This document shows, in pieces, positions 1-10,045 of a stretch of DNA of 64,000 nucleotides. Location of the stretch: NCBI GenBank assembly GCA_948144175.1, contig CANXME010002464.1, positions 1-64,000 of the forward strand. Reading direction: 5' to 3'. The notes beneath the pieces were generated by a model. The model made no database searches, was not told the origin of the DNA, and saw only the letters and a list, made by a program, of their open reading frames with translations. The stretch comes from Closterium sp. NIES-65. Its lineage: Eukaryota > Streptophyta > Zygnematophyceae > Desmidiales > Closteriaceae. Numbering within the stretch: position 1 is the stretch's first letter; every line of letters begins with the position of its first letter. Made by a program: the position numbers and the translations under genes.

Positions 1-193
1 CACCGAGCCGAGCCGCATCTGCGATCCGAATTGGAAGACAGGCCGAGTCGGGGGGGGGAAACCAAGCCACACAAATTGCAGATGGCACCCCAACTCGGGC
101 CAATCAGCAGAGTGCAGATGCACCCACAGGCCTGCCCCTGTTCAGTGCAGGCGACCTGGAAAAACGCCAGGACCTTTTCGCTGATGTCGCAAC

Positions 194-559
194 TTGGGAC
201 CACACCCCCTTCGCAACAGCAGGCAACCACCTCTCGCGCATCACTCACCTCGCACTCTTCGCGAATCTTTCGCAGCCTGCCTTCTCACCCCGCTGCTACA
301 CCTCGCAAAAGATCCTAACTCGCCCGCAGGCTGGAGACTGCTCATATTCCTCCCGCGCATCCTCTTGCGCACCTCATCAGCCAAGCGCCCAGATTGGTCG
401 AAGGTAGGAGCCAGGCTGATAGGTTCCGCCAAGGCCAGTGACGGAGCCTGTACGACGAGGCGGCTGACGCAGTATCCCAACCACCCCAGCCACGCCATGC
501 GCCAGACACCACAGGCATCCTGGCAAGGGCAGAGGGACTCGCCAAACGAGGGAACCTAG
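194..559 (+). pseudogene. LINE-A polyprotein, region upstream of the RT palm
   Basis: An open stretch contains CLLTPLLHLAKDPNSPAGW, matching CLLTPLLRLAKEPDSIQASV of LINE-B near 5390-5455, so this is the coding frame of the segment N-terminal to the reverse transcriptase. The frame closes at 557-559, and the coding frame then shifts before the palm (the 752 frame, which reads back to about 700). No catalytic residue lies here; the region is a family-specific linker. It is partial and frameshifted, so no product is expected. Confidence 0.5.
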
Positions 560-751
560 CAAAATCCCTCCAATCCCTCACGGCCACGCCAGTCTCCCCC
601 CCCTCAACTGACGTGCTTCGGGCTCTCTCAGCTCGACACCCCCCTGCGCGCCAATCCATCCCGGAGTGGGTGTCGGATTTCACCACAGAGTGCACCCCTT
701 CAATCCCCTCCACGCGACTTCAGACGCATTCTCGCCAAATGCCCGAACGGA

Positions 752-2646
752 GTGAGCGCTGGTCCCTCGGGGACCACCTTCGAACACCTGAGGGACGCAG
801 CAGTTGGGAATACGGACATCTTCCTGCAATTGCACGCACTCACAAACACGACGTTAGCCGAAAAACTCAGCGCGGAAGCAACAGAACTCCTCACTGCGTC
901 ACGCTTACTTGCTTTCACGAAGCCCCATGGGGGCACACGGCCTATAGCAGTAGGCGAATGCCTGCTCAGATTAGTAGCAAAAGCGGCTCTATTCTTGGCG
1001 GCTGAGAGAGCACACGATCACTTCGCACCGCTACAATTCGGGGTGGCGGTAGCAGGAGGCATCGAGGCGGCGGTGCACACGGCAAGGACATACCTGGAGG
1101 ATAATGACGGGGCTGTGGCGCTACAAATCGACCTGGCAAACGCATTTAATGCGGTCGAGCGGGCAGCAGTGTTCGAAGGCCTCAAGGGGACCACCCTGGA
1201 ATTCATGGTGCCCCTGGTCCGGCTCTCCTATGGTGTCCCCTCGGAACTGCACCTCGACCACGCGTTTCATGCCCCCCCCCTACAATCCGCACGCGGCGTA
1301 CGCCAAGGGGATCTGGGCCCGCTCCTCTTCGCCGCCAGCATTCACCCGTGCCTGGTAGCCGCGGCGGAGGCGCACCCAGAAGTCGTCATCCTCGCCTACG
1401 CGGACGACATTACGCTCCTGGGGGAAGCTGAGGCGTGCACAGAGGCATTCAATCACCTCACCAGGGCGCTGCTTCCCCTAGGCCTGGAACACAACCCCGA
1501 GAAGTGCGCAGCATGGTCGGCTGCGCACATTGACCCCGCCTCTCTTCCGCCGCATGTACCTTTCTTGGCGGACGGGATCCGCGTCCTGGGGAGCCCAATA
1601 GGCCCGCAGCGGGATGCGCGGCGTTGGTACAGGAGCGCCTGTCAGCAGCAGCAGAGCCACTTCCGCTACTGTCACAAATGGACCCGCAGCTGTGCCTGCT
1701 ACTCCTAACACGGTGCGTGAGCCGCCGCGCCTCCTACCTCATTAGAATGATGCCCTTGGAGGTGCTGCCAGCGGACACCTGGTCAGAGTGGGGGGAGCAG
1801 CTGCTACACACTTACCTGACGGCGGCACACACGACGATACCCAGGGAGGAAGAAGAGCGGGGGAGAATCTGGCGGCAGGCCGCCCTGCCCGTGACGCTGG
1901 GCGGCCTCGGCATCACCAACCCAGCCACGGAAGGGGTGTTCGCTTACCTAGCCTCGGTCATTTCCACGGCCCACCTGCTGCGCTCGTTTGGCGACACGTT
2001 GCACCCCTCAATCGCCCAGATGCTGCCGCTACTAGATGCAGACGCGAACTCACCCTCGGTCCTGCCAAGGCGCCTCGTAGCGGCAGAAGCCACGCTGCCC
2101 CCAGATGGACTAGAAGCTCTACAGGCCGGCCGACACGGGACGGATGGCCCGAAGCTACAGCAGGCCCTGTCGCTGGCCGTCCACACAGCCCGCTATATTG
2201 AGGTGCTCGATGCCTCGCGGGAGATGCCCCTGAACCCGCTCTACGGCCACACCCAACGCCTGCAGTCACTCCTCGGCCCCGGGGTGGGAGATTGGCTGCT
2301 AGCCATCCCCCTGGTCCCGGCTCTTCGCCTCGGCCCCTCGCAGCACTCCACTGCATCCTCCTTCCGCCTAGGCCTCCCCCTTCCCGTCCCTCGGCACTGC
2401 GACTGCCGCCACCGCACGACCTTCCCTGACCACCGCCTACCCAACCACCTCATGCGTTGTGAGAAAGGCGGGGGAGGATTGCCACTCACCATGCTCTTCG
2501 GGATGAGTGTGCGAAGATCGCAGCAGAGGCAGGCTACACGGTGCACAAGGAATCCACAGTGTACTCACCGGTCGAAAACCTCAAAGCAGACGTTTGCATC
2601 CGCCATCCCGACACCGGCGAAGTCCACATGTGCGACATCACCGTGA
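752..2646 (+). pseudogene. LINE-A reverse transcriptase and thumb, frameshifted
   Basis: The reverse transcriptase of a non-LTR element copies its own RNA at the target. Frame 752-1708 carries palm motif A (LQIDLANAFNAVE, about 1120-1160, catalytic Asp), motif B (GVRQGDLGPLLFA, about 1293-1331) and motif C (AYADDITLLG, about 1395-1424). GTRPIAVGECLLRLVAKA precedes these at about 920. The frame shifts near 1620-1650 into 1624-2646, which continues with LLLLTRCVSRRASYLIRMMP, LPVTLGGLGITNPA and PLYGHTQRLQSL. It ends at a C-x-C...HLMRC finger near 2397-2461. The 752 position is only the first start-like codon of the open stretch; coding continues upstream. Frameshifts make it inactive. Confidence 0.8.
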
Positions 2647-3101
2647 CGGACCCGGTCTCTCACCAGGACGAGTTTGCGCGGAAGGGCGCCTGGGTGGGCT
2701 GCAAGGATGCAAGCCGCCAGAAGAAGACAAGTACGCGCGGCGGAACGCGTGGGTGGGCTTCCATGCCATGGCGTTGAGACGTACGGCTACCCGTCCCCGG
2801 GAGTGCACGCCTTCCTCCGCAGCTGCGCCGAGCTCGCGAGCAAGCGGCGGTTCAACGCTGCGCCAAAGTCAAGGGAGGGTGGCCAGGCTCCTTACGGAGT
2901 ACCGTCAGCGCTGGAGGTGTGACACTCCAGCGCGCCCAGGCCAATGCCCTTCGCGACAAGACCCACGAGGCCATTGCCGCGGATGAGCTTGGCCTGCAAG
3001 GCCCGTTTGGCAGCTTGGGTGAGGAGCAGTTGTACCAGCTGCTGGAAGACCCCACAGGCCAGCAGGGCCGTGGGAGAAGGGGTAGGAGTAGGGATGAGTA
3101 G
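2507..3101 (+). pseudogene. LINE-A C-terminal nuclease-like domain (RLE candidate)
   Basis: The frame at 2541-2777 reads VYSPVENLKADVCIRHPD then TGEVHMCDITVTDP. The spacing of Asp, Asp and a following Lys/Tyr block resembles the PD-(D/E)XK restriction-like endonuclease of R2-type LINEs, which would nick the target to prime reverse transcription. A second frame (2507-2986) supplies the next block, DKYARRNAWVGFHAMA. A third (2919-3101) supplies TLQRAQANALRDKT and closes with TAG at 3099-3101. The same blocks in the same order occur in LINE-B. At least two frameshifts break the domain. Nuclease identity is inference from motif spacing and position, not from a search. Confidence 0.5.
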
Positions 3102-3265
3102 TGGTACCTTTGTGTGTTTTCTTGGTTGTTGGCTTGCCTGTTTGTCGTTTGATTGCCTAGACTAGCTTAGTACCCAGGTCTGTACCTTGATGATACTAAT
3201 ACGAAGGACCGTTCGAGATGACAACAATAGAATACAAGTATCAGGCTAGATCACCGTAGGAAAAC

Positions 3266-5153
3266 ATGACCGGCCTGCCCACCATCAAGGGCCCAAGCGG
3301 GCCGCAAACGCTATGCTACCGCCGCCGCGAGCGGCCTACACAAACTCTGTCACACCCGCCAGCTGAAGCACGCTGGCGACAACCTTATCGCCCAGGCGGA
3401 TGTGCGGACACGCAGCCGTCTACAACAGCTACAGCTGATGCCGACTGCACCCTTCATCCCCCACCTCCTCGAGGACGCATGCCTCCCCAACGCCCGAGCC
3501 CAACTCCCCATCGGGCCCAACCAATGTCCGCTCCAGCTCGTGCACCAGGTCACGCACTGCAAGCTGGCACCGCTCAGTCCGATCAGCATCCATCCTACAG
3601 TGCGCAGCTGGGCAGTCTTCCATCGCCCCCAGCGCGGCCTCCAGCACGTTCGTCACCACTTCAACAAATGCCCGCCCGTGCCACAAGCGCACTTCAACAA
3701 ACGCCCGCCCGTGCCACAAGCGCACAAGCACCTTACTCGACAGCTGCAGCGAGCGAGGAGGGGCACGGGTCCGCGCCCGGATCCGCTCCACGATCACGGC
3801 GAGAGCTCAAGCGGACCCCCACGGACCGACGACGCGGAGGGCGGATGTCCCGAGGCATCGGCGCGGCGGCCGACTCACCAGCATCAAGATCCACCCCCTC
3901 TGTTGCCTCCCACCACCGCAAGTGGAGCTGCAGGCATGGGGCCGGGGACAAGAGGTGGGTGAAACGGAGCACGCCCCGGAGGCATACTCAAACCCGGGAA
4001 GCTGAGGCACAAGAACCGGAGGCGCAGGAGGCGGCGCGGGCCGCTGCGGGAGGTGCGCCGGATGAAGCGTCAGCTGACCAGGAAGAAGGGGTGGCGCAAG
4101 ACCCCCGTTGTGGAAGGGATGGAACTGGCCTGACCGCCGGGAGCAACATCCCACACCCCCAGTGGACCCACGTGCAGAGGGAATGGAACGCTAGGAGGAG
4201 GCGCAGGAGGTTGTGGCAGCTGCGGAGCGGGAGGCGGTGCGGCAAATGACACGGGATCTGCAGTTGGGGGATTCGGCAACAAATCAAGCAGAGGGGGTAT
4301 CTGACGCACATGCGCAGGCGCGGGAACGCGGCCTGGCGCCATCGCACCATCGGGAAGCGCCGCTAGCGCCCGCACAACAGCCGCGCCGTGGCGGCATCCG
4401 TCCCCGCTGCCGTGGCAGCGGCGGCCGCCACTGGAGCAGGATCAGCCGGCTGCTGCTGGAGATGATGCGCGCGCCAATAGCGCCGGGGCTGATTTCGTCG
4501 CCCATGATTGTTCGCTGGCTGAGACCGCTGGGGAGAGGAGGGACGCCATGGAGACTGCTGGCGCGGAGACGATCGACGGGGGGATGCCTGCAGCGACGAT
4601 GACGGCCGGGACGGAACAGGCGCGGTCACGGCAGACCGCTCGGACGCACGAGCCACCTCTGGCCACAGCGCCGGCGACTGGGCAGGACGCCACGACGACG
4701 GACTGCGACGCTCCCCGTGTGCCCGGGATTGGGGACTGTTCCCGCCCTCGCGAATGCGAGCCCGGCATCGCCCAGGCGGGCTGTTGATCAACTTCAGTGG
4801 TGGTCTCCGCAACTGCAACGCTCAAACTTGATGCACACGAGGGGCCAGGCAAGCAGCTCCAGGGGACGACGTGGAGGCGGGCGCGGAAGGGGAGGCCGCG
4901 AGAGCCCCCAGACAAGAGGAGGGGGCTATGGCCAAATTGCGAGGCGCTTAATCGCCGAGGAAAACCTACTAAGGGGAGCCGCAGCGTGTAACGGGCAAAG
5001 GCCGGAGGAGAGGGCTGATGGAGAGGAGAGGGTGAGCGAGGAACTGAGGAATGAGCCCTTGGGTGACCAATCTTATACCCTCTCGAGGGAGGGTATCCCA
5101 AGCTCAGAAACCGAGGAACAAGGCGAACAAGGGGTGGAGGAGGATGTTCACTA
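3266..5153 (+). pseudogene. LINE-B 5' coding region, low-complexity basic/proline-rich
   Basis: The best coding stretch is the frame of 3402-3962, which can be read back to about 3295 as KRYATAAASGLHKLCH then TRQLKHAGDNLIAQADVRTR, an ordinary-looking amphipathic sequence. Downstream, the frame of 4717-5154 ends in an Arg/Gly-rich segment (SSRGRRGGGRGRGGRESPQ) that could bind nucleic acid. Overlapping frames are Pro/Ala/Arg-rich because of base composition, so the true reading is uncertain. I recognise no domain; it occupies the position of the N-terminal part of the element protein. Confidence 0.4.
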
Positions 5154-5460
5154 AGGTGGGGGTCGACAAATTCGCCGAAGCGCATCTGAATTTCCCCCCC
5201 GAATTCCAACCCGCGCGGCTGCCAGACCTGCACCCCGAGCCAACCAAGTCAATCGACTCCCGCCAGAAAGAACGCCCCAACCACATTTCTCACCGAAGCA
5301 GCTAGCTGGTGACAATGCGAAATTTGCGGAAATTGGCAGTTGGGACATCCAGGTGCTCCGTGACTCTTGCCAAACACCACTCGCCCGCCACCTGCCTCCT
5401 GACCCCCCTGCTGCGATTGGCCAAGGAACCTGACTCAATCCAAGCCTCCGTGACTCACCC

Positions 5461-6672
5461 TTGGAGTTCCTAGTCCCCTTCACCCGAAGCTCATATGGCG
5501 CGCCGTCCGAACTTATCATCGATGCCGCCTTCCATGCCAACAACCTCTGCTCCTCGAGGGGAGTACGCCAAAGGGACCCCATGGGCCCCCTTCTCTTCGC
5601 CGCCACAATCCACCCCGCACTAAGGGCAGTAGCCGCCGCCAATCCCACAGTCGTCGTTCTCGCCTATGGAGACGACATCACACTACTCGGCCCTGAACCC
5701 GACTGCACCGCCGCCTTCAACGGCCTCACCGCGGCGCTAGCCCCACTCGGCCTCCACCACAACGCCGCCAAATGTGCGGCCTGGTCACCCACGTCATCTC
5801 AACTCCAGCACCTGCCGTCAGGAGTGCCATGGTCGCCCTCTGGCCTCAAGGTTCTGGGCAGCCCCGTGGGTCCGCCCGAGGACTGCGCCACGTTTCTTCG
5901 CACCCGAATGGCCGAGGCTGTGGAGCCATCGGCACTCCTCTCCGAGCTGGAGCCGCAAGTATGCCTCCTACTTCTTACGCGCTGCATCAGCCGCCGTATC
6001 TCCTACATCCTCCGCACTACCCCCCCGGACTCCCTTCCCCTCGCTGACTGGGACTCCTGGGGGGAAGGAAACTTCCACACCCTCCTAGCATCCGCCGCCA
6101 TCCCTCTGCCACGCCACCGCCCTGAGCAGCTGCGGGTCTGGCGCCAGGCCTCCCTCCCACCTACACTTGGAGGCCTAGGCATTGCCGACCCCGCCTTGGA
6201 GCGGTTCGCGAGCTACCTAGCCTCAACCGCGGCCGCCTTTCACCTCCTCTCCGCGTCTTCCTCTCCCTCCCACTCCCAAGTGCTGGCACTCCTCCCCCTC
6301 TTCTCCGCTGACGCCTCAAGCCGCTCCCAGCTCCCTCTCCGTTTGGCGGCCGCGGAGGAGACCCTGCCACGAGAGGCAATTGGCATTCTACAGAAAGTGC
6401 GGGAGGGGGGGGGATTTCTTGAAACTTCAGCATGCAATCTCCCTCCACGTCCATGCAACAAGGGCAACTGCTGCGGTGCAGGAGAGCAGGGTGATGGCAC
6501 CAAACCCCCTGCTCGGCCATATCCAGCGGCTACAGTCCCTCACAGGACCAGGGGCAAAGGACTGGCTCATGTCCCTGCCTATCAACCGACCGCACCGCCT
6601 GCCAGCCCACTACTTCACCTCTATGGCTGCTTTCCGCCTTGGCATACCCCAGCTCGTCCCGGCCTTCTGTGA
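5461..6672 (+). pseudogene. LINE-B reverse transcriptase, N-terminal palm deleted
   Basis: The open frame begins abruptly at LEFLVPFTRSSYGAPSEL, which in LINE-A lies after motif A. Motif B (GVRQRDPMGPLLFAATI, about 5551-5601) and motif C (AYGDDITLLG, about 5662-5691) remain; LINE-A has YADD where this copy has YGDD. The thumb region has the same blocks as LINE-A, including LLLLTRCISRRISYILRT and LPPTLGGLGIADPALE. The frame breaks at a G run near 6404-6413 and continues in the 6380-6910 frame. Missing motif A means no catalytic activity. Confidence 0.75.
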
Positions 6673-7339
6673 CTGCAACGACCAAGTGGAGATACTCGAC
6701 CCACGCCTACCTAATCACCTACTTCGGTGCGGAACGGGGAAGGGCAGAACGGGCACCCACCATGCGCTAAGAGATGAGTGCGAGCGGATCGCGACGGAGG
6801 CGGGCTTCGCGGTCCAGAAGGAGACAACAATTTACACACCGGTGGAGGGCTCAAGGCGGACCTCGCCATACGCCACCCCGACTCAGGAGCCGTGTGGCTC
6901 ATTGACGTAGCAGTCACGACCCCATTTCCTCCAGGACGAGACGGCCAGGCGGGGAGTGGGGTGGGCAGCCAGGGCGGCGGCAAGGGCGAAAGAGCATAAG
7001 TACCGCAACCGGCAGCAGTGGGTGGGGTTCATAGCAATGGCAGTAGAGACTTACGGGTGCTGCTCCCCCGGAGTATTTGAGTTCATGCGCCTATGTGCTA
7101 ACCTGGCGGCGAAGCGCTTCCATAATGCCGAGCCTTCTTCACGAGAGTCAACAAACTGTTCCATTCGTACCGCCAAAGGTGGTCCATTGCCTTGCAGAGG
7201 GGCCAGGCGAACGCCCTATGCGCCAAGACCCTGGCGGCCTTCGAGGCCGAGGCACCGACTTGTGCCTACCAGGATGAGCCCCTTGACACGGGCGACCTTC
7301 TGCACATTCTCGAGCTGGACTTTGAGCTGCCTTAGGTAG
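6380..7339 (+). pseudogene. LINE-B finger and nuclease-like C-terminus, frameshifted
   Basis: The 6380 frame carries NPLLGHIQRLQSLTGPGAKD and a finger CDC...NHLLRC (about 6671-6728), followed by HHALRDECERIATEAGF. The frame then shifts: 6778-6999 gives GGLKADLAIRHPDSGAVW then LIDVAVTTP, the PD-(D/E)XK-like core. The 6956-7339 frame gives EHKYRNRQQWVGFIAMAVE and ends with TAG at 7333-7335 in the 6778 frame context or TAG near 7337. Block order matches LINE-A, so the frameshifts are decay rather than different genes. Confidence 0.55.
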
Positions 7340-7415
7340 CTCTCTTGCATGTCTGTGCCTGAATATATAAACTACACCGATGTATTGCATGCTACATCCA
7401 ATGAAGGACCATTCG

Positions 7416-7864
7416 AGAGAGAGAGCAAGCAAGTTATGCACACTACGAGTGTGCTTCGTGTCTCGTCACCCCTGTGCACCACTCAACAGTTGACTCTCCT
7501 ATCCACGCACGGGAATCCCCCATATCCACCCACCCATACCCACATCCAGACACCTCCGGCAAGGCGTATGAGAGTGCTGTATGGAGCAGCGTCGATGACA
7601 TTGCAGCAGCACAGCAGAGGCAGATGCAGCAACGCCCTCTGTAGCAGCAGCAGCAGCCGGGGCAGAAGCAGCAGCGGGGCCAGCTGAAACGCAACCCAGA
7701 AAGGCAGCAAGGGGGAGGAAGACGAGAGGGCGGCGGATGGTGGCGCGTGGTGGAGAGAAGAAGGAGGGCGAGATGAACGGTGGGGAGAGGAGAGGGAGGG
7801 AGGCAGCGAGCAGGGGGAGCAGTGGAAGAAGAGGGTTGCAAGGTGGTGGGGGACAGAGGGGGGC
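7416..7864. other. No gene recognised; intron-like sequence
   Basis: This lies between the LINE-B tail and a purine-only tract. It has CAG-rich stretches (about 7601-7700) and becomes increasingly G+A-rich after 7690. Upstream exons of the alpha-mannosidase gene would be expected on this strand, but I could not place one here. Serine-rich minus-strand frames result from composition. Confidence 0.4.
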
Positions 7865-8192
7865 AAGATGGGTCAGGGAGGAGGAGTTGGAGGGGGAGGA
7901 GGGGGAGGAGGGGGAGGAGGAGGAGGAGGAGGAGGAGGAGGAGGAGGAGGAGGAGGAGGAGGAGGAGGAGGAGAGGAGGAGGAGGAGGAGGAGGAGGAGG
8001 AGGAGGAGGAGGAGGAGGAGGAGAGAGGAGGAAGAGGAGAGGAGAGGAGGAGGAGGAGGAGGAGGAGGAGGAGGAGGAGGAGGAGGAGGAGGAGGAGGAG
8101 AGGAGGAGGAAGAGGAAGAGGAGGAGGAGGAGGAGGAGGAGGGAGGAGGAGGAGGAGGTAGGAGGAGGAGGAGGAGGAGGAGGAGGAGGGAG
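7865..8192. repeat. (GGA)n polypurine microsatellite
   Basis: Almost uninterrupted GGA triplets with occasional GAA and GA interruptions form over 300 bp of purine on the + strand. All frames stay open, producing poly-Glu, poly-Gly and poly-Arg readings on + and poly-Ser/Pro/Leu on -. These are artefacts. The tract lies directly before the first placed exon of the mannosidase gene. Confidence 0.95.
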
Positions 8193-8279
8193 CGGGCAGG
8201 AAGGGGATGCTACTGTTGTGCTGGGAGGGTGGCAAGGTGTGGGGGGGGCTCGTGGCACTGGTGCTGCTGGCGCCGACAG

Positions 8280-8393
8280 GGGCGGTGGGGAGCGGGCGGC
8301 GTTGCGCTGCGCGTCTCGTTCTCCAAGTCAGCGGCGGGCATGCAACGGGTGGAGCTGGTCTCTCGGAGTGCGAATGTCATGGGGGAGACTGTG
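8280..8393 (+). CDS. alpha-mannosidase exon a
   Basis: The exon follows CGACAG and ends at donor GTGAGT (8394). It is 38 codons, phase 0, including VALRVSFSKSAAGMQRVELV. This resembles the strand-turn-strand segment before the YIF-P block in plant GH38 enzymes. The join to exon b stays in frame. The start is less certain than the donor. Confidence 0.5.
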
Positions 8394-8739
8394 GTGAGTG
8401 GTGTGGCGAAAGAGAAAGGGGTAAGGGTTGGGTGGTGATGGGATGGGAATGGGTGTCTAATGAGGGCAAGGGACTGGCAGCATGACAAAAATCAGTTGTG
8501 TGAAAGATGGGTGGTTTTGAGACGCCTCAAAACAACCCTTCTTTCACGTGAGGGCAAGGGACCGGCAGCATGACAAAAACCAGCTCTTGAGAATAGCAAG
8601 GATCAAGCTGGTATTTTCCTGCAAGCCAATATTGTCTCTCTTTTCTCTCTCTTTTCTGTTCTTTTTGTCAGATTATCATCTGCATTGTAACCTGCATCTA
8701 TCCTATAAGTTTTGGTCAGAGATAGGCACCCAAATTAGT
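8394..8739. other. Intron sequence with a hairpin flanked by 35-bp direct repeats
   Basis: A 35-bp sequence beginning TGAGGGCAAGGGAC occurs at 8461-8495 and again at 8549-8583 (33 of 35 identical, both differences T/C). Between them lies an imperfect palindrome with 22-bp arms (8500-8521 and 8526-8547, 20 of 22 paired) and a 4-base loop. The inner arms read TTTTGAG and CTCAAAA. No coding signal is visible. Confidence 0.8.
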
Positions 8740-8945
8740 TGGGGTGCACAACTAGGGTTAACCCTAGTTTGAGGTTGGAACCCAACCTTGGCCCAATTAT
8801 TGGGCCCCCAAGGTTGGGTTGGGAGATGATTGCCCCCCTTCAATAATGTTGACCCACTTTGGTCAACATTATTGGTCCCCCCAATAACTCCTCAACCCAA
8901 CTTATTGGTGGGGGGCAATAATGTTGGCAAGGTTCCCAACCATAC
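8740..8945. repeat. Foldback element with nested palindromes
   Basis: Three hairpins follow one another. AACTAGGGTT then AACCCTAGTT is a perfect 20-bp palindrome near 8751-8770. Arms AACCCAACCTTGG and CCAAGGTTGGGTT enclose CCCAATTATTGGG near 8780-8821. Arms CAATAATGTTGACC and GGTCAACATTATTG lie near 8841-8874. The sequence after the last hairpin, reverse-complemented, also matches the segment starting at 8774 imperfectly, so the whole could fold back. It has no ORF and is MITE-like. Its ends and any target duplication could not be fixed. Confidence 0.6.
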
Positions 8946-9123
8946 CGCCCATCCTAGCTCAACTATGTATACCCGCATGTGTCCTAAAGCAACCATCAGT
9001 TCCGCTTCAATATTTGTGACATTTTTCGTTTGTATACAGTATAAGTAGTATGACAAAGCAAGACACACTCACACTGATAAGACTCTGCAGTCTGTTGAAC
9101 ACTCTCTTTCCGGCCTCATAAGC

Positions 9124-9365
9124 ATGTGTGATGATGCCCTTTGCACTCCTGCTACATGCCCTGTGCACTCCTGTTACATGCCCTGTGCACTCCTGTTACA
9201 TGCCCTGTGCACTCCTGTCACATGCCCTGTGCACTCCTGTTACATGCCCTGTGCACTCCTGCTTCATGCGCTGTGCACTCCTGCTTCATGCGCTGTGCAC
9301 TCCTGCTTCATGCGCTGTGCATTCCTGCTTCATGCGCTGTGCACTCCTGCTTCATGCGCTGTGTC
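9124..9365. repeat. 22-bp minisatellite (GTGCACTCCTG..ATGCCCT)
   Basis: About eleven tandem units of 22 bp differ in a few positions (TACATGCC versus TTCATGCG). Because 22 is not a multiple of three and the unit lacks stops, several overlapping open frames arise; none is a gene. It lies in the intron between exons a and b. Confidence 0.95.
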
Positions 9366-9404
9366 ATCTGCTCTGCTACCACGCCATCCCTCACCTGCAC
9401 ATGT

Positions 9405-9885
9405 TGCCATGCCACGACGTGCCATGCCATCACATGCAATATCACGCCATGCCATGCCGTGCCATGCCATGCCACGCCATCGCATGCAATATCACGACAT
9501 GCCATGCCATGCCACACGATTGCTAGCAATATCACGCCATGCCATGCCATGCCACACCATTGCATGCAATATCACGCCATCCCATGCCATGCCACGCCAT
9601 CGCATGCAATGTCACGACATGCTATGCCATGCCATGCCACGCCATCGCTAGCAATATCACGTCATGCCATGCCATGCCATGCCATGCCACACCACCGCAT
9701 GCAATATCACGCTATGCCATGCCATGCCATGCCACGCCATCGCATGCAATATCACGCCATGCCATGCCATGCCACGCCATCGCATGCAATATGACACCAT
9801 GCCATGGCATGCCATACCACGCCATCGCATGCAATATCGCGCCATGCCATGCCATGCCATGCAATATCACCCCACGCCACGCGTT
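9405..9885. repeat. GCCATGCCAC minisatellite with a longer internal period
   Basis: ATGCC-rich repeats punctuated by CGCATGCAATATCAC recur every 55-65 bp, giving a two-level repeat. All overlapping Cys/His/Met/Pro frames come from the repeat. The array ends about 50 bp before exon b. Confidence 0.9.
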
Positions 9886-9940
9886 CATGCCATTCCACGC
9901 CAATCCACGCCCTGCCACGCCATGGCAGCTGGTGGGCAAG

Positions 9941-10045
9941 GCAGTGAGCGCCAGCATGATGGAGTATGCAACATTGGCTGGTGGCACATACATCTTCCAA
10001 CCCTCCTAGCCAGCTGCGCCCATCACAAACAACGCCACCTCCCAG
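9941..10045 (+). pseudogene. alpha-mannosidase exon b, with in-frame TAG
   Basis: The exon is bounded by GGGCAAG before it and donor GTCAGT after it (10046). It is 35 codons, phase 0 at both ends, and encodes the conserved GGTYIFQPS block, then TAG (10007-10009), then PAAPITNNATSQ, which joins exon c in frame. Open frame on both sides of the TAG with matching splice phase argues for a nonsense mutation, possibly from CAG. Alternatives are an assembly error or an unrecognised donor before the TAG. Confidence 0.6.

Larger units (their letters stand above)
1..3256 (+). mobile_element. LINE-A, decayed non-LTR retrotransposon, cut by the window edge
   Basis: Order seen: an N-terminal region, a reverse transcriptase palm, a C-x-C...H-x4-C finger and a C-terminal nuclease-like block. 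This RT-finger-nuclease order is that of restriction-like-endonuclease LINEs (R2 and relatives); the assignment is inference. The second copy at 3257-7415 is homologous over most of its length. The two share a 3' end reading GAAGGACCNTTCGAG (3203-3217 here), which helps place the boundary. No LTRs or poly-A tail are visible. Several frameshifts make it non-coding. The 5' end lies outside the window. Confidence 0.75.
3257..7415 (+). mobile_element. LINE-B, second head-to-tail LINE copy with an internal deletion
   Basis: The copy lies directly downstream of the LINE-A 3' end, in the same orientation. It retains a 5' Pro/Arg-rich region absent from the truncated LINE-A, then the RT core, finger and nuclease blocks. 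It ends near CAATGAAGGACCATTCGAG, followed by a short GA run at about 7415-7424. Relative to LINE-A about 860 bp are missing: sequence matching LINE-A near 330 joins at about 5460 to sequence matching LINE-A near 1195. RT palm motif A is lost with it. No target-site duplication could be identified. Confidence 0.75.

Noticed and set aside
7737-8438. Glu/Gly/Arg-rich and Ser/Pro/Leu-rich ORFs
   Set aside because: Translations of a (GGA)n tract; only the segment from 8280 resembles a real exon.
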